NCBI GenBank assembly: GCA_003315335.1
Contig: QNRL01000002.1
Location: 248,001-312,000, forward strand
DNA length: 64,000 nt
Origin: Pseudocitrobacter faecalis
GTDB lineage: Bacteria; Pseudomonadota; Gammaproteobacteria; Enterobacterales; Enterobacteriaceae
Reading direction: 5' to 3'
In this document: one piece after another, positions 21,537 through 32,574 of the stretch
Numbering within the stretch: the stretch's first letter is position 1
How the letters are laid out: each line of letters opens with the position of its first letter
The notes under the pieces: model-generated
The model's database searches: none
The model's input: only the letters and a program-made list of their open reading frames with translations
What the model was told of the DNA's origin: nothing
Made by a program: the position numbers and the translations under genes

Positions 21537-21621
21537 TCTCGAAGAGGAACGCGGCGGATCAATCTCACGTTTTTTGCCCTTAGGTTTTTAAAGGGAATCA
21601 TTCAGTGATAGATTGCGCCGC

Positions 21622-22555
<934 letters not shown>

Positions 22556-22901
22556 ATATTCCACCTTGTGATTTTCATTTCTCATTATCTTCTCTGCTCT
22601 TTTGGCAGGGAAGATAATCAAAGTTACCCCTTTCGCAAATGTCCGATTTTCGAATCGGCTATCACACGCAGCGTTCGGCTAAAAGCCCTTACACTCCCTG
22701 AGCCTTATGTATAAAAAAAGGAGCAAATGTAAATTTTTGTATTTATTTTTCCATAAATGAGTGTTAGAAAGTTACGCGTTTGATAATGCTTCTCACAATC
22801 ATTATCAAACGTATTTGTAAAACCTGCCGTGACCGGGGCAAAGAAGTGCCCTGCTGTCATCGTAAAAACAGCTCATTAAAAATTATAAGACGCTCATTTA
22901 T
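22556..22901 (+). other. Gap between the antiterminator gene and fiu
   Basis: ATTATCTTC (22584-22592) and GAAGATAAT (22610-22618) form a hairpin that may end the glucoside unit, though no U-tract follows. A Fur-binding region is at 22778-22810. The rest of these 346 bases is AT-rich fiu leader. A frame open from 22780 starts inside the Fur site and overlaps fiu; it is not a credible gene. Confidence 0.6.
22778..22810 (+). promoter_or_regulatory. Fur-binding region of fiu (two overlapping 7-1-7 motifs)
   Basis: GTTTGATAATG (22778-22788) and CATTATCAAAC (22800-22810) form an 11-base perfect inverted repeat. It can be read as two overlapping Fur motifs of the 7-1-7 form: TGATAAT-G-CTTCTCA (22781-22795) and TCACAAT-C-ATTATCA (22793-22807), each with one perfect and one 5/7 arm. 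This predicts iron repression of fiu. Confidence 0.8.
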
Positions 22902-25190
22902 ATGGATAATAATCGCAATTTACCGTTCAACAGCTTTAGTTCACTCACTTTCTTTACGGGCCTGTGTATCGGTTTAACACCGGTTGGTCAGGCAGACGCC
23001 GCCGACAGTAAAGATCAAAAATCCGCTGATACGCTGGTGGTGGAGGCGCAGGCACCTTCCCTCTACGCGCCGCAGAAATCCGCCGACCCGAAATTCAGCC
23101 GCCCGATTGCGGATACCACGCGTACCGTTACCGTGATTTCCGATCAGGTGTTAAAAGATCAGGGCGTGAATAACCTGACCGATGCGCTGAAGAATGTGCC
23201 TGGCGTGGGTGCTTTCTTCGCCGGGGAAAACGGCAGTTCGTCAACCGGTGACGCCATTTATATGCGTGGCGCGGATACTTCAAACAGTATCTATGTCGAT
23301 GGCGTACGCGATATCGGTAGCGTTTCGCGCGACACGTTCAACACCGAGCAGGTAGAAGTGATCAAGGGGCCATCGGGCAGCGACTATGGCCGCAGCGCGC
23401 CAACCGGTTCGATCAATATGATCAGCAAACAGCCGCGCCTTGATTCAGGGATCGACGCCTCCGCCAGTATCGGCAGTGCCTGGTTCCGTCGTGGTACGCT
23501 TGATATAAACGAAGCGATCGGTGAAACCTCCGCCGTGCGTCTGAACGTGATGGGCGAGAAAACCCACGACGCGGGCCGTGATAAAGTACAGAATGAACGC
23601 TACGGCGTTGCGCCTTCCGTGGCCTTCGGTCTGGGGACAGAAAACCGTCTTTACCTGAACTATCTGCACGTTACCCAGCACAACACACCGGATGGCGGCG
23701 TTCCGACCATAGGTCTGCCGGGTTACTCAGCGCCAAACGCGGCAACCTCTGCGCTGAACGGTTCCGGCAAGGTGAACACCAGCAACTTCTATGGTACGGA
23801 TTCCGATTACGACGACTCCACCACTGATACCGCCACTATGCGCTTCGAGCATGATTTCAACGATACCACGACGATTCGTAACACCACTCGCTGGTCGCGT
23901 GTGAAGCAGGACTACCTGATGACGGCGGTGATGGGCGGTGCCAGCAATATCGGCATGCCGGATCCGAACAATGTCGGTACCTGGACCTGGACTCGCACGC
24001 CGAACACCAAGGATGTCAGCAACAAGATCCTCACCAACCAGACCAACCTGACCTCGAAATTTTATACCGGTGCGGTCGGTCACGATATCAGCACTGGCGT
24101 TGAGTTCACCCGCGAGACGCAAACCAACTATGGCGTGAACGCGATCACCGCCCCGCCGGTGAATATCTACAGCCCGAACAGCAATATCAACGTCGGCAGC
24201 CTGCATCGTAGCGGCGCGAACGCTAATGGCCAAACCGACACATTCGGCATCTACGCCTTTGATACGCTGCAAATTACCCATGATTTCGAGCTGAACGGCG
24301 GCATTCGTCTGGATAATTACCACACTGAATACGACAGTTCGACGGCCTGCGGCGGTTCTGGCCGTGGTGCGCTCACCTGCCCGACCGGCACGCCGAAAGG
24401 CTCGCCAATTAAAACTGTCGATACGGCGAAATCAGGCAATCTGGTGAACTGGAAAGCCGGTGCGCTCTATCACCTGACTGAACAGGGCAATATCTATGTG
24501 AACTACGCGATTTCCCAGCAGCCTCCGGGCGGCAGTAACTTCGCGCTGGCCCAGGGCGGAACCGGAAATAGCGCCAACCGCACCGACTTCAAACCGCAAA
24601 AAGCGAAAACCAGCGAAGTGGGCACCAAGTGGCAGCTGTTTGATAAGCGCCTGCTGCTGACCGCCGCGCTGTTCCGCACCGACATCGAAAATGAAGTCGC
24701 TCAGAATGACGACGGCACCTATTCGCAGTACGGTAAAAAGCGTGTCGAAGGTTACGAGCTGTCTGTCGCGGGTAACATTACGCCGGAGTGGCAGATTATT
24801 GGTGGTTACACGCAGCAAAAAGCATCGATTCGGGGAGGCGCGAACGTGGCGCAGGACGGAAGTTCTGCCCTGCCTTACACCCCAGAGCACGCATTTACCC
24901 TGTGGTCGCAGTATCAGGCAACGGACGATATTTCCGTGGGCGCTGGCGCACGCTATGTGGGCAGCATGCACCGTGGCAGCGATGGTGCTGTCGGCACACC
25001 GTCTTATACCGAAGGTTACTGGGTCGCAGATGCCAAAGTGGGTTATCGCATCAACCGCAATCTCGATTTGCAACTGAACGTCTACAACCTGTTTGATACG
25101 GATTATGTCGCCTCTATCAACAAGAGCGGCTACCGTTACCATCCGGGCGAGCCAAGAACGTTCCTGTTAACCGCGAACGTGCATTTCTAA
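22902..25190 (+). CDS. fiu: Catecholate siderophore TonB-dependent receptor Fiu
   Basis: 762 residues, against 760 in E. coli Fiu. The signal peptide (about residues 1-32) ends VGQADA, and the TonB box follows in the segment DTLVVEA. The plug domain contains [16 protein letters not shown]-like and [20 protein letters not shown] motifs; the 22-strand barrel ends FLLTANVHF with the terminal Phe. It takes up monomeric catechols such as dihydroxybenzoylserine iron complexes and is also used by catechol-substituted antibiotics. Long identical stretches with E. coli make the assignment secure. The Fur region upstream indicates iron repression. ybiX follows after a REP element, as in E. coli. Confidence 0.96.
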   Translation: MDNNRNLPFNSFSSLTFFTGLCIGLTPVGQADAADSKDQKSADTLVVEAQAPSLYAPQKSADPKFSRPIADTTRTVTVISDQVLKDQGVNNLTDALKNVPGVGAFFAGENGSSSTGDAIYMRGADTSNSIYVDGVRDIGSVSRDTFNTEQVEVIKGPSGSDYGRSAPTGSINMISKQPRLDSGIDASASIGSAWFRRGTLDINEAIGETSAVRLNVMGEKTHDAGRDKVQNERYGVAPSVAFGLGTENRLYLNYLHVTQHNTPDGGVPTIGLPGYSAPNAATSALNGSGKVNTSNFYGTDSDYDDSTTDTATMRFEHDFNDTTTIRNTTRWSRVKQDYLMTAVMGGASNIGMPDPNNVGTWTWTRTPNTKDVSNKILTNQTNLTSKFYTGAVGHDISTGVEFTRETQTNYGVNAITAPPVNIYSPNSNINVGSLHRSGANANGQTDTFGIYAFDTLQITHDFELNGGIRLDNYHTEYDSSTACGGSGRGALTCPTGTPKGSPIKTVDTAKSGNLVNWKAGALYHLTEQGNIYVNYAISQQPPGGSNFALAQGGTGNSANRTDFKPQKAKTSEVGTKWQLFDKRLLLTAALFRTDIENEVAQNDDGTYSQYGKKRVEGYELSVAGNITPEWQIIGGYTQQKASIRGGANVAQDGSSALPYTPEHAFTLWSQYQATDDISVGAGARYVGSMHRGSDGAVGTPSYTEGYWVADAKVGYRINRNLDLQLNVYNLFDTDYVASINKSGYRYHPGEPRTFLLTANVHF

Positions 25191-25198
25191 TCACATTA

Positions 25199-25255
25199 CC
25201 GGGGCGCTGCGCTTCTTCGGCCTACTGTAGGCCTGATAAGCGTAGCGCATCAGGC
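25199..25255. repeat. REP/BIME element between fiu and ybiX
   Basis: CCGGGGCGCTGCGCTTCTTC (25199) leading to GGCCTAC, and GTAGGCCTGATAAGCGTAGC (25227) leading to GCATCAGGC, are two inverted REP units. They sit between two genes likely to be co-regulated by iron. Confidence 0.82.
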
Positions 25256-25270
25256 AAGGAGAACCTCATC

Positions 25271-25948
25271 ATGATGTACCACATTCCGGGCGTGCTGAAC
25301 GGCGATGAACTTCACCAGTTAGTGGAAGATGCCAACCGCGCCCCCTGGATTGACGGGCGCGCCACGGTTGGCGCCCAGGGCGCGCAGGTCAAAAACAATC
25401 AGCAAATTGACACCCAGAGCCCGCTCTATGCCGCGCTTCAGGCGCGAGTTTTGGCCGCGCTGAATCAGCATTCGCTCTTTTTTGCCGCCGCGCTACCGAA
25501 AACGATCTCCACCCCGCTGTTCAACCGCTATCAGCAGCAGGACACCTACGGCTTTCACGTGGATGGCGCCGTGCGCAGTCACCCGCAAAGCGGCTGGATG
25601 CGCACTGACCTTTCCGCCACACTCTTTTTAAGCGACCCGGAAAGCTACGACGGTGGCGAACTGGTGGTGAACGATACCTATGGGCAGCACAGCGTGAAGC
25701 TCCCGGCGGGTGACCTGGTTCTTTACCCTTCCAGCAGCCTTCACTGCGTAACGCCGGTGACGCGCGGCGTGCGTATTGCTTCGTTTATGTGGATCCAGTC
25801 AATGATTCGTGACGATAAGCGCCGGGCGATGCTGTTTGACCTCGACCGCAATATTCAAACGCTAAAAACCCGACACGGGGAATCCGAAGAAGTGCTGTCT
25901 CTGCTTAATCTCTATCATAACCTGCTGCGTGAATGGTCGGAGATTTAG
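25271..25948 (+). CDS. ybiX: PKHD-type Fe(II)/2-oxoglutarate hydroxylase YbiX
   Basis: 225 residues, the same as E. coli YbiX (PiuC family). The dioxygenase facial triad is visible: [12 protein letters not shown] (His and Asp, about residue 96-98) and [13 protein letters not shown] (distal His about 158, then the Arg that binds 2-oxoglutarate). Its substrate is unknown; PiuC proteins commonly accompany catecholate receptors, and some are linked to siderophore or lipid modification. It follows fiu closely across a REP element and is probably iron-regulated with it. Two ATGs start the frame (25271, 25274). Confidence 0.93.
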   Translation: MMYHIPGVLNGDELHQLVEDANRAPWIDGRATVGAQGAQVKNNQQIDTQSPLYAALQARVLAALNQHSLFFAAALPKTISTPLFNRYQQQDTYGFHVDGAVRSHPQSGWMRTDLSATLFLSDPESYDGGELVVNDTYGQHSVKLPAGDLVLYPSSSLHCVTPVTRGVRIASFMWIQSMIRDDKRRAMLFDLDRNIQTLKTRHGESEEVLSLLNLYHNLLREWSEI

Positions 25949-26017
25949 GCCTTGTCTGTACGCGAGACGTCCCCATATTGAGTATAATTAGCTCAATAAA
26001 TAATCAGGAGGTGGACA

Positions 26018-26284
26018 ATGGCTTCAGGTTGGGCAAACGACGGTGCCGTGCAGGATCAAATCGATAGCACCATTGAAGATGCCGTGGCGCGGGCAAGAAG
26101 TGGTCTGCCTAAGGGAGAAAGCCGCAAATTTTGTGAAGAATGCGGGGAACCGATTCCAGAGGCTCGTCGGCAGGCAATCCCAGGTGTGCAGTTATGCGTC
26201 ACCTGCCAGCAGGAGAAAGATTTACATAACTCTACATTTGCAGGATATAATCGCAGAGGATCGAAAGATAGCCAGCTTCGTTGA
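26018..26284 (+). CDS. ybiI: DksA/TraR-type zinc-finger protein YbiI
   Basis: 88 residues, the same as E. coli YbiI. The C4-type zinc finger of the DksA/TraR family is seen in CEECGEPIPEARRQA and CVTCQQEKD (Cys-X2-Cys ... Cys-X2-Cys). The N-terminal coiled coil of DksA is missing, so it resembles TraR-sized members. Its target is unknown; small DksA-like proteins may bind the RNA polymerase secondary channel, but that is inference here. A very strong AGGAGGTGG ribosome binding site precedes the ATG. Confidence 0.93.
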   Translation: MASGWANDGAVQDQIDSTIEDAVARARSGLPKGESRKFCEECGEPIPEARRQAIPGVQLCVTCQQEKDLHNSTFAGYNRRGSKDSQLR

Positions 26285-26567
26285 CAGTTCTCTACCTGAG
26301 AATACAGCGCAAACGGTTATCTTTACGACCACCTTTTTCGGCTAAAAAAGTCGCAAAAAGTGCCATAATTCATCGAGCAGGTTATTATCCCCCTCCGAAA
26401 CCATTCATAGCGAAAATAATTTATTAATAATCAGTAAATTAATAGTTGTTCAAAATTATTGATGAAGGCTATCAATTCTCTTCGATTTATTCTTTCGCAA
26501 TAAAACGTGATACTCATCACATCGACAGAACATCGTCCCCTAACAAATAACCTGCGAGAGATTGAAA

Positions 26568-26828
26568 ATGAAAACGATTAAATATGCTGTTGCTGCTATT
26601 GCCCTGTCTACCCTGTCCTTTGGTGCTTTCGCTGCGGAATCCGTAAGCGCAGCTCAGGCTCAGAACATGAACAAAATTGGTGTGGTTTCTGCGGAAGGTG
26701 CATCGACTCTGGATGGTCTGGAAGCAAAACTGGCTGCGAAAGCAGAAGCGGCTGGTGCATCTGCTTACAGCATCACCTCTGCTAACACCAACAACAAAGT
26801 TAGCGGTACTGCGGTTATCTATAAATAA
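26568..26828 (+). CDS. ybiJ: DUF1471 periplasmic protein YbiJ
   Basis: 86 residues, the same as E. coli YbiJ. Signal peptide (residues 1-22, ending GAFAA), then the DUF1471 domain: NKIGVVSAEGASTLDGLEAK and NTNNKVSGTAVIYK. Paralogue of mcbA at 13510-13773, with the same C-terminal YK. The ATG at 26568 is chosen because MKTIKYAV aligns with E. coli; TTG six bases upstream is in frame. Codons are highly biased (GCT, GGT, CTG, AAC), which suggests strong expression. The upstream gap (26285-26567, 283 bases) is AT-rich and holds no gene. Function is unknown; relatives respond to stress. Confidence 0.93.
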   Translation: MKTIKYAVAAIALSTLSFGAFAAESVSAAQAQNMNKIGVVSAEGASTLDGLEAKLAAKAEAAGASAYSITSANTNNKVSGTAVIYK

Positions 26829-26923
26829 CCGAAAGATTTAACTGCCAGAAGTTGTACCCCGCCAGCTTAACCCACTGGCGGTTGCTGTAACCCTCATTGA
26901 ACTTGTTGATACCCTTTTTGACG

Positions 26924-26950
26924 CCCGGCATGCCACGCCGGGTTTTTTTT
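26924..26950 (+). terminator. Terminator after ybiJ
   Basis: CCCGGC (26924-26929) pairs with GCCGGG (26937-26942) and is followed by eight T residues (26943-26950). Confidence 0.82.
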
Positions 26951-26965
26951 GTCTTTTTCGGGCAC

Positions 26966-27928
26966 TTAATAAGACTCCGCCACCTTCGCCAGCCCTGCGT
27001 CCAGTGAGGCTACCTCCCCTGCCGCCAGTAGGCAGCACGCCATCTGGATTTTCAGCGATTGCGGCACCGGCTCGCTTCCTGCCACGCAGCGTTCAATCCA
27101 GCGCGCAGTCACTTCCGGATCTTTACCTTCAGGTAAGACTTCGCTTGCTGTTTCCGTCTGCCGTTCGCTCACAATGCGTGTACCCTGCGCATCGATCAGC
27201 GTGATTTGCGGGCAACGCTGCGGGTTAGCATACACTTCGCCTTCTGTGCCGTGCATCAACAGCCCACGACCACCGATATCCGAGAAGAATTTCGCCACCT
27301 TCCCAACATATTCCGGATGCGAGACGCTCGACAGACGCAGCGCGGCATCTTCGGCAAACGGCGTCGCCAGCTTCGCCAGCGTGTGCGCACTGTTACGCAC
27401 GCCCATTCGCCAGCGCATAGCAAGCTGTTTTTCAAGTGACGGACACAGCACCCCCACCGGGATATACACCGGCTGATGACCATCCAGTTTGGCCTGCGCC
27501 TGACCCGCATGGCGGGTAGGTTCAATGCCCAGCAATTCAAAAATCGTTTCGCTGATAACCCGGGTCGGATCTTCGCTCACGCCGTGCACCACCACCGGGA
27601 AGCCAATTTTGTGCAGGAGGATTGCTAACAGCGGCGTCAGGTTGGCCTGTTTACGCGCGCCGTTATAACTCGGGATCACAATCGGCATTGGTTTACCCAC
27701 CGGCGGCGTAAGGCGCAGGGTATGCTGCTGCATCGCCTCGTAGAAGCCCAGCATCTCTGCCTCGCCTTCACCTTTAATGCGCAGCGCAATCAAAATGCCG
27801 CCCATTTCGAGATCCGGCACATCGCCATTCAGCATATGGGTATAGAGACTGCGCGCGGTATCCTGATCCAGATCGCGGGCATGGTTCTTACCCCGGCCAA
27901 TCTCTTTAATCACATTGCGTAAATCCAT
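26966..27928 (-). CDS. ybiB: YbiB, TrpD2-like nucleic acid-binding protein
   Basis: 320 residues, the same as E. coli YbiB. It has the anthranilate phosphoribosyltransferase fold (glycosyltransferase family 3): MDLRNVIKEIGRGKNHARDL at the start, and IVIPSYNGARKQANLTPLLA near residue 105, where TrpD has its phosphoribosyl diphosphate loop. The E. coli protein binds nucleic acid and does not act in tryptophan synthesis. It lies 31 bases after dinG on the same strand, and the pair is likely SOS-induced from the dinG LexA site. Confidence 0.93.
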   Translation of the reverse strand: MDLRNVIKEIGRGKNHARDLDQDTARSLYTHMLNGDVPDLEMGGILIALRIKGEGEAEMLGFYEAMQQHTLRLTPPVGKPMPIVIPSYNGARKQANLTPLLAILLHKIGFPVVVHGVSEDPTRVISETIFELLGIEPTRHAGQAQAKLDGHQPVYIPVGVLCPSLEKQLAMRWRMGVRNSAHTLAKLATPFAEDAALRLSSVSHPEYVGKVAKFFSDIGGRGLLMHGTEGEVYANPQRCPQITLIDAQGTRIVSERQTETASEVLPEGKDPEVTARWIERCVAGSEPVPQSLKIQMACCLLAAGEVASLDAGLAKVAESY

Positions 27929-27959
27929 CAGATGCTCCTTGTCCGGTGTCGCGTGCCGA

Positions 27960-30104
27960 TTAGCGTTTTTTGCGACGGGTCGTTTTAGCTTTGGTTTTTA
28001 CTTTAACATCGGGCACCGCGGGTTGCTCAATAGGAAATACCGGTAGCGCATTCAACAGGCGCTGGCCGTAGTTTTTGGTCAACAGGCGTTTATCGTAAAT
28101 CACCACTTCGCCCCAGCAGCCATGGCTACGAATCAGTCGTCCCACCTGTTGAATCAGGTTAAATGATGCGCTGGGCAGGCTTTGCACTTCAAACGGATAA
28201 CGGTTCAGGCTTTTCAGCCATTCACCTTCGGTAATCACCACCGGGCTGTCGATGGGCGGGAAGGCGATTTTGTGGATATGCACCTGGCTTAGCAGCTCGC
28301 CTTTTAAATCGAGCCCTTCTGCAAATGATTGTAGCCCCACCAGCACACTACGCTCGCCGTTTTCCACGCGTTTGCGATGTAATTCCACCAGCCGATAACG
28401 CGGTTGGTCGCCCTGCACCAACAGCAAAAGGCGCAAATCAGTCACGTGCTCCAGAAAACGCTGCATCGCGCGGTTGCTGGCAAACAGCACCAGCATACCT
28501 TTGTGTTTTTTACTTTCCAGCGCCTCGCGGAAATAGGCCGCCATTTCAGCAATATGCAACTCTTCGTTTTCCATTAACGGCTCGTAGCGCATTTGTGGAA
28601 TGACGATTTTACCCTGCTCAACGTGATTAAACGGCGAGTCGAGCGCGACGAAGCGATCGCCCGCTTTTTCTTTCAGGCCGCTCATCTCCTGCAAACGCGA
28701 GAAACTATTGAGAGACCGCAGGGTCGCGGAAGTCACTACAATGTGCGGCACGCTGCGCCAAAGTAAACGTTCAAGCTGATCGCTGACGCGGATACCCACG
28801 CAGTTAAACCACAGATGCATCTGACCATCACGCGTGTCGCGCGTCGCCCACTTAGAGACCGGCGCGCCGGAGGCCTGCGCCAGCGACGCCAGACGCCAGA
28901 GCTTGCTTTGCGCCTCAAACATGCCCAGCGCGCGGTTCATTTGCAGAATAACCCGATGCAAACGCACGATATCGTGCGAACCCGTTTTCTCACTGAGATC
29001 GTTTAAAAACAGTTCCGCCAGCCCACGCAGCATTTCGGTGAGCTTTGCCAGCCGCTGGACGATTTCCATGATCTCTTCGGGTAACTCGCCCATCGCAAAA
29101 CGGTGTTCTGCTTCCTGGGTCGCCGGAAGATATAAATTCAGAATGTTGTTGAGTGAAGCAATCAGCTCATAAAGTTCTTCACAGTGAGTGGTCAAACGCT
29201 CCGGGATAGCCAGTGGCGGCGTCGTTTTCGGGCGAAACTGCTCCATACAGGTCGCGACCAGCTTGACGAAAAGATCGAGCTGCAAGCGATACCAGGGCGC
29301 AGTAATTTCCGCGCTCATCTCCAGCGCATCACGTGCCACATCCGGCAGATGATGGCCTTCATCCAAAACAAGTAGCAGGTTTTTCGGCTCCGGCAGCACC
29401 GCTTCGCTTTCCATTGCGGCCATCACCAGCGCGTGGTTAGCGACCACCACTTCCGCTTCCTGGATCTCGCGCCGCGCGACGAAGAACGGGCACTCGCGAT
29501 AATAGAGGCAGTTGCGGTTCAGGCAGCTTGCTTTATCGGTGCTCAGGCGTCGCCATAAATCATCGTTAATCGCGATATCCGTATGATCGCGCAGGCCATC
29601 CCATTTATAGCTATCCAGGTCGGCCTTCAGTTTCGCGCAACGTTTCTGCTCCTCCTGATTGTTCGGCGTGAGGTCGTCATCCAAAAACGCGAGTAAATCC
29701 TGCTGATTGGGCTCGGTGCTTGCCAGCCCGTTGAGGTTACGCGGACAAACGTAACGCCCGCGACCAAAGGCGGCGGTAAACTTAAGATCGGGGATGATTT
29801 TGCGCAGTAGCGGGAGATCTTTACTGTAGATCTGATCCTGCAATGCGACGTTGGCGGTACTGACGACCAGTGTTTTTTGCTCTTCCCGGGCAATCGCAAT
29901 GCCGGGAATGAGATAAGAAAGGGTTTTCCCGACGCCGGTCGGCGCTTCGATAGCCAGATGCCGCCCCTCTTCCCCGGCGAGCGTTTTTGCCACGTCAGCA
30001 ATCATCTGCCGCTGCGGCGCGCGGGGAATAAAGTCCGGGATCTGTTCCTGAAGCGCCTTATACCAGGCGGCGATTTGCGCTTTCAGCGCAGCGGTCAATG
30101 CCAT
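27960..30104 (-). CDS. dinG: ATP-dependent DNA helicase DinG
   Basis: 714 residues (E. coli 716), an XPD-like superfamily 2 helicase. Visible motifs: Walker A EAPTGVGKTLSY near residue 50, the four iron-sulfur Cys in GRYVCPRNL (about 120) and in SCLNRNCLYYRECPFF (about 194-205), DEGHH of motif II near 248, and the C-terminal QVGRLIRSHG of motif VI. It unwinds D-loops, R-loops and G-quadruplexes at stalled forks. The C-terminal tail is Lys-rich (VKTKAKTTRRKKR). A LexA-type box is 15 to 34 bases before the start. ybiB follows. Confidence 0.96.
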   Translation of the reverse strand: MALTAALKAQIAAWYKALQEQIPDFIPRAPQRQMIADVAKTLAGEEGRHLAIEAPTGVGKTLSYLIPGIAIAREEQKTLVVSTANVALQDQIYSKDLPLLRKIIPDLKFTAAFGRGRYVCPRNLNGLASTEPNQQDLLAFLDDDLTPNNQEEQKRCAKLKADLDSYKWDGLRDHTDIAINDDLWRRLSTDKASCLNRNCLYYRECPFFVARREIQEAEVVVANHALVMAAMESEAVLPEPKNLLLVLDEGHHLPDVARDALEMSAEITAPWYRLQLDLFVKLVATCMEQFRPKTTPPLAIPERLTTHCEELYELIASLNNILNLYLPATQEAEHRFAMGELPEEIMEIVQRLAKLTEMLRGLAELFLNDLSEKTGSHDIVRLHRVILQMNRALGMFEAQSKLWRLASLAQASGAPVSKWATRDTRDGQMHLWFNCVGIRVSDQLERLLWRSVPHIVVTSATLRSLNSFSRLQEMSGLKEKAGDRFVALDSPFNHVEQGKIVIPQMRYEPLMENEELHIAEMAAYFREALESKKHKGMLVLFASNRAMQRFLEHVTDLRLLLLVQGDQPRYRLVELHRKRVENGERSVLVGLQSFAEGLDLKGELLSQVHIHKIAFPPIDSPVVITEGEWLKSLNRYPFEVQSLPSASFNLIQQVGRLIRSHGCWGEVVIYDKRLLTKNYGQRLLNALPVFPIEQPAVPDVKVKTKAKTTRRKKR

Positions 30105-30118
30105 GAGAAAACCTGAAA

Positions 30119-30138
30119 TACTGTATAAACAGCCACTA
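30119..30138 (-). promoter_or_regulatory. LexA box of dinG with one non-canonical half-site
   Basis: On the minus strand TAGTGGCTGTTTATACAGTA: one arm (CAGTA) is perfect, the other reads GTG instead of CTG at the N10 spacing. E. coli dinG also has an imperfect box of this form (TTG). A CRP or other site was not seen. Confidence 0.7.
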
Positions 30139-30159
30139 TTGTGGCACTTTCCTGCGCGG

Positions 30160-30195
30160 TCGGCAAAAAATAAAGCCTGGCTTGCGGCCAGGCTT
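30160..30195 (-). terminator. Terminator after rhlE
   Basis: AAGCCTGG (30173-30180) and CCAGGCTT (30188-30195) form the stem; on the minus strand TATTTTTTG follows. Confidence 0.8.
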
Positions 30196-30244
30196 CAGAG
30201 ATGGCAGATGCACTTTGCTTATCCGCCCTATAACACATAAACCG

Positions 30245-31636
30245 TTATTGGGCTGCAGACGGTTTACGCGGACGGCGGCGACGCTGTTGTTCGCCTGCGG
30301 GTTTGGCATCGCCAATGCGGCGAGATTGTTTCGGTTTAGCGTCAGACTTCGACGCGCCACCTTCGCTACGGCGCGGCTGTTGCTGACCGCGGCCCTGGCT
30401 TTGGCCCTGCCCTTGCGGACGACCACCTTGCCCACGTCCACCGCCGTTACCGCCGCGCTGCTGGCGACCATTCTGAATCGGTTCTGCTTTAATGGATGGA
30501 TCTGGCTCATAGCCTGGCAGCGCAATACGCGGGATCTCTTTTTTCAGCAGTTTTTCGATATCGCGCAGCAGTTTGTGTTCATCAACACACACCAGCGACA
30601 ACGCTTCCCCGGTTGCCGCCGCACGGCCGGTACGGCCAATACGGTGAACGTAATCTTCCGGTACGTTTGGCAGCTCATAGTTCACCACGTGCGGCAGTTC
30701 TTCGATATCCAGGCCACGGGCCGCGATATCGGTCGCCACCAGCACGCGGATATCGCCGGATTTAAAATCAGCCAGCGCACGCGTACGCGCACCCTGCGAT
30801 TTGTTACCGTGAATAGCCGCACTGCGGATGCCATCTTTATTCAACTGTTCTGCCAGGTGGTTTGCCCCGTGTTTGGTACGGGTGAACACCAGCACCTGAC
30901 GCCAGTCGCCCTGGCCGATCATCTGGGACAGCAGTTCCCGTTTACGTTTCTTATCCACAAAGTGAACGTGCTGAGTCACCTGCTCGGAGGCGGTATTACG
31001 GCGCGCGACTTCGATTTCTAGCGGGTTATGCAGCAGCTTTTCTGCCAGTGCTTTAATGTCGTCAGAGAAGGTCGCAGAGAACAGCAGGTTCTGGCGTTTT
31101 GCAGGCAGTTTTGCCAGCACGCGGCGAATATCGTGAATGAAGCCCATGTCGAGCATACGATCTGCTTCATCCAGCACCAGAATTTCGATGTTATCCAGTT
31201 TTACCGCGTTTTGATGTTCCAGGTCGAGCAAACGGCCCGGCGTGGCCACCAGGACATCGACACCACCGCGCAGTTTCATCATCTGCGGATTGATGCTCAC
31301 GCCGCCAAACACCACCAGCGAACGAATGTTCAGGTACTGGCTGTAGTCGCGCACGTTTTCGCCAATTTGCGCGGCGAGTTCACGGGTTGGCGTGAGGATC
31401 AGCGCGCGTACCGGGCGACGCCCTTTCGCATGTGGCTGGGTAGTGATCAGATGTTGTAACAGCGGCAGCGTAAAGCCAGCCGTTTTACCGGTACCGGTCT
31501 GGGCACTGGCCATCAGGTCACGGCCCTGTAACACCGCAGGAATTGCCTGCTGCTGAATGGGGGTGGGTTCGCGATAGCCCTGCTCTGCAACGGCACGCAA
31601 AATTTCAGGGCTAAGCCCTAATGAATCGAAAGACAT
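30245..31636 (-). CDS. rhlE: DEAD-box ATP-dependent RNA helicase RhlE
   Basis: 463 residues (E. coli 454). Motifs in order: Q motif [13 protein letters not shown], Walker [10 protein letters not shown] (about 46-54), [22 protein letters not shown] (about 155), SAT (FSATF), then the second RecA domain with [13 protein letters not shown] and HRIGRTGRA. The C-terminus (about 390-463) is a low-complexity Gly/Gln/Arg tail that should bind RNA and differs in length between species. It helps ribosome maturation in E. coli. The divergent neighbour is cecR, whose product regulates rhlE in E. coli. Confidence 0.96.
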   Translation of the reverse strand: MSFDSLGLSPEILRAVAEQGYREPTPIQQQAIPAVLQGRDLMASAQTGTGKTAGFTLPLLQHLITTQPHAKGRRPVRALILTPTRELAAQIGENVRDYSQYLNIRSLVVFGGVSINPQMMKLRGGVDVLVATPGRLLDLEHQNAVKLDNIEILVLDEADRMLDMGFIHDIRRVLAKLPAKRQNLLFSATFSDDIKALAEKLLHNPLEIEVARRNTASEQVTQHVHFVDKKRKRELLSQMIGQGDWRQVLVFTRTKHGANHLAEQLNKDGIRSAAIHGNKSQGARTRALADFKSGDIRVLVATDIAARGLDIEELPHVVNYELPNVPEDYVHRIGRTGRAAATGEALSLVCVDEHKLLRDIEKLLKKEIPRIALPGYEPDPSIKAEPIQNGRQQRGGNGGGRGQGGRPQGQGQSQGRGQQQPRRSEGGASKSDAKPKQSRRIGDAKPAGEQQRRRRPRKPSAAQ

Positions 31637-31862
31637 ATTTACTCCACACCCACCCCGACCGCATGCGGTGTAGTTTTCGAGGGGATAAAAAACCAGATAA
31701 TGACAAAAACCACAATGTCATGAAGGGCCGGAGTGTAGCAGATTTTGTGACCTGGCGCATAAAATATCTCTCCAGTCAGGCGGCCTGCGAGGCGGTGAAA
31801 ATTCTGTGTTTTCGCCGTTTATTGCGTATACGACTGGACAAGCTCAAAAAACGGTCATAGTG

Positions 31863-31882
31863 TTAATCAATCGATTGATTAA
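31863..31882. promoter_or_regulatory. CecR operator-like palindrome
   Basis: TTAATCAATCGATTGATTAA is a perfect 20-base palindrome, 14 bases before the cecR start and between the divergent rhlE and cecR. CecR of E. coli controls both rhlE and its own operon, so this is the likely shared operator. Confidence 0.82.
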
Positions 31883-31896
31883 TTTTGTTTGACGCG

Positions 31897-32574
31897 ATGA
31901 ATACGACTCCCATCACCACCAAAGGCGAACAGGCCAAAAGCCAACTCATCGCCGCCGCCCTCGCGCAGTTTGGCGAGTATGGCCTGCACGCCACCACCCG
32001 CGACATCGCCGCGCAGGCCGGGCAAAACATTGCGGCGATAACCTATTACTTCGGCTCAAAGGACGACTTATACCTTGCCTGCGCCCAGTGGATTGCTGAT
32101 TTTATCGGTGAGAACTTTCGCCCACACGTTCAGGCTGCCGAGGCGCTTTTCGCCCAGCCAGAGCCTGATAAAGCCGCCATTCATGAACTGATTTTGCGTG
32201 CCTGCAAGAACATGATCTTACTGCTGACCCAGGACGATACGGTCAACCTCAGTAAGTTTATTTCACGCGAACAGTTTTCGCCCACCGCCGCCTACCAACA
32301 TATCCACGACCAGGTGATTGCGCCGATGCATACGCATCTAACACATCTGATTGCCGCCTACACCGGGCGCGATCCGCACGACACGCAAACCATTCTGCAC
32401 ACGCACGCTCTGCTCGGTGAAATCCTCGCCTTCCGGCTTGGACGCGAAACCATTTTATTGCGTGCCGGTTGGGGGCGATTTGACGACGACAAAGCGGAAC
32501 AGATTTTCCAGGTGGTGAGCTGCCACATCGATTTCATTTTGCAGGGACTAACGCAAAGGAGCCTGAAACAATGA
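31897..32574 (+). CDS. cecR: TetR-family regulator CecR (YbiH)
   Basis: 225 residues. The TetR helix-turn-helix is at about residues 30-50: [20 protein letters not shown]. Near identity with E. coli YbiH over [20 protein letters not shown] confirms the call. It is named for its effect on cefoperazone and chloramphenicol sensitivity and represses the ybhGFSR exporter. The ATG at 31897 is chosen over an in-frame TTG at 31885 by similarity; no good ribosome binding site is seen. Its stop overlaps ybhG by four bases, so it is the first gene of cecR-ybhGFSR. Confidence 0.94.
   Translation: MNTTPITTKGEQAKSQLIAAALAQFGEYGLHATTRDIAAQAGQNIAAITYYFGSKDDLYLACAQWIADFIGENFRPHVQAAEALFAQPEPDKAAIHELILRACKNMILLLTQDDTVNLSKFISREQFSPTAAYQHIHDQVIAPMHTHLTHLIAAYTGRDPHDTQTILHTHALLGEILAFRLGRETILLRAGWGRFDDDKAEQIFQVVSCHIDFILQGLTQRSLKQ

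Noticed and set aside
22780-22977. A 65-codon frame before fiu
   Set aside because: It starts inside the Fur-binding region and overlaps the fiu start in another frame; no ribosome binding site.
30182-31021. A 279-codon open frame antisense to rhlE
   Set aside because: Composition and position are those of a shadow of the rhlE coding sequence; no family features or start signal.
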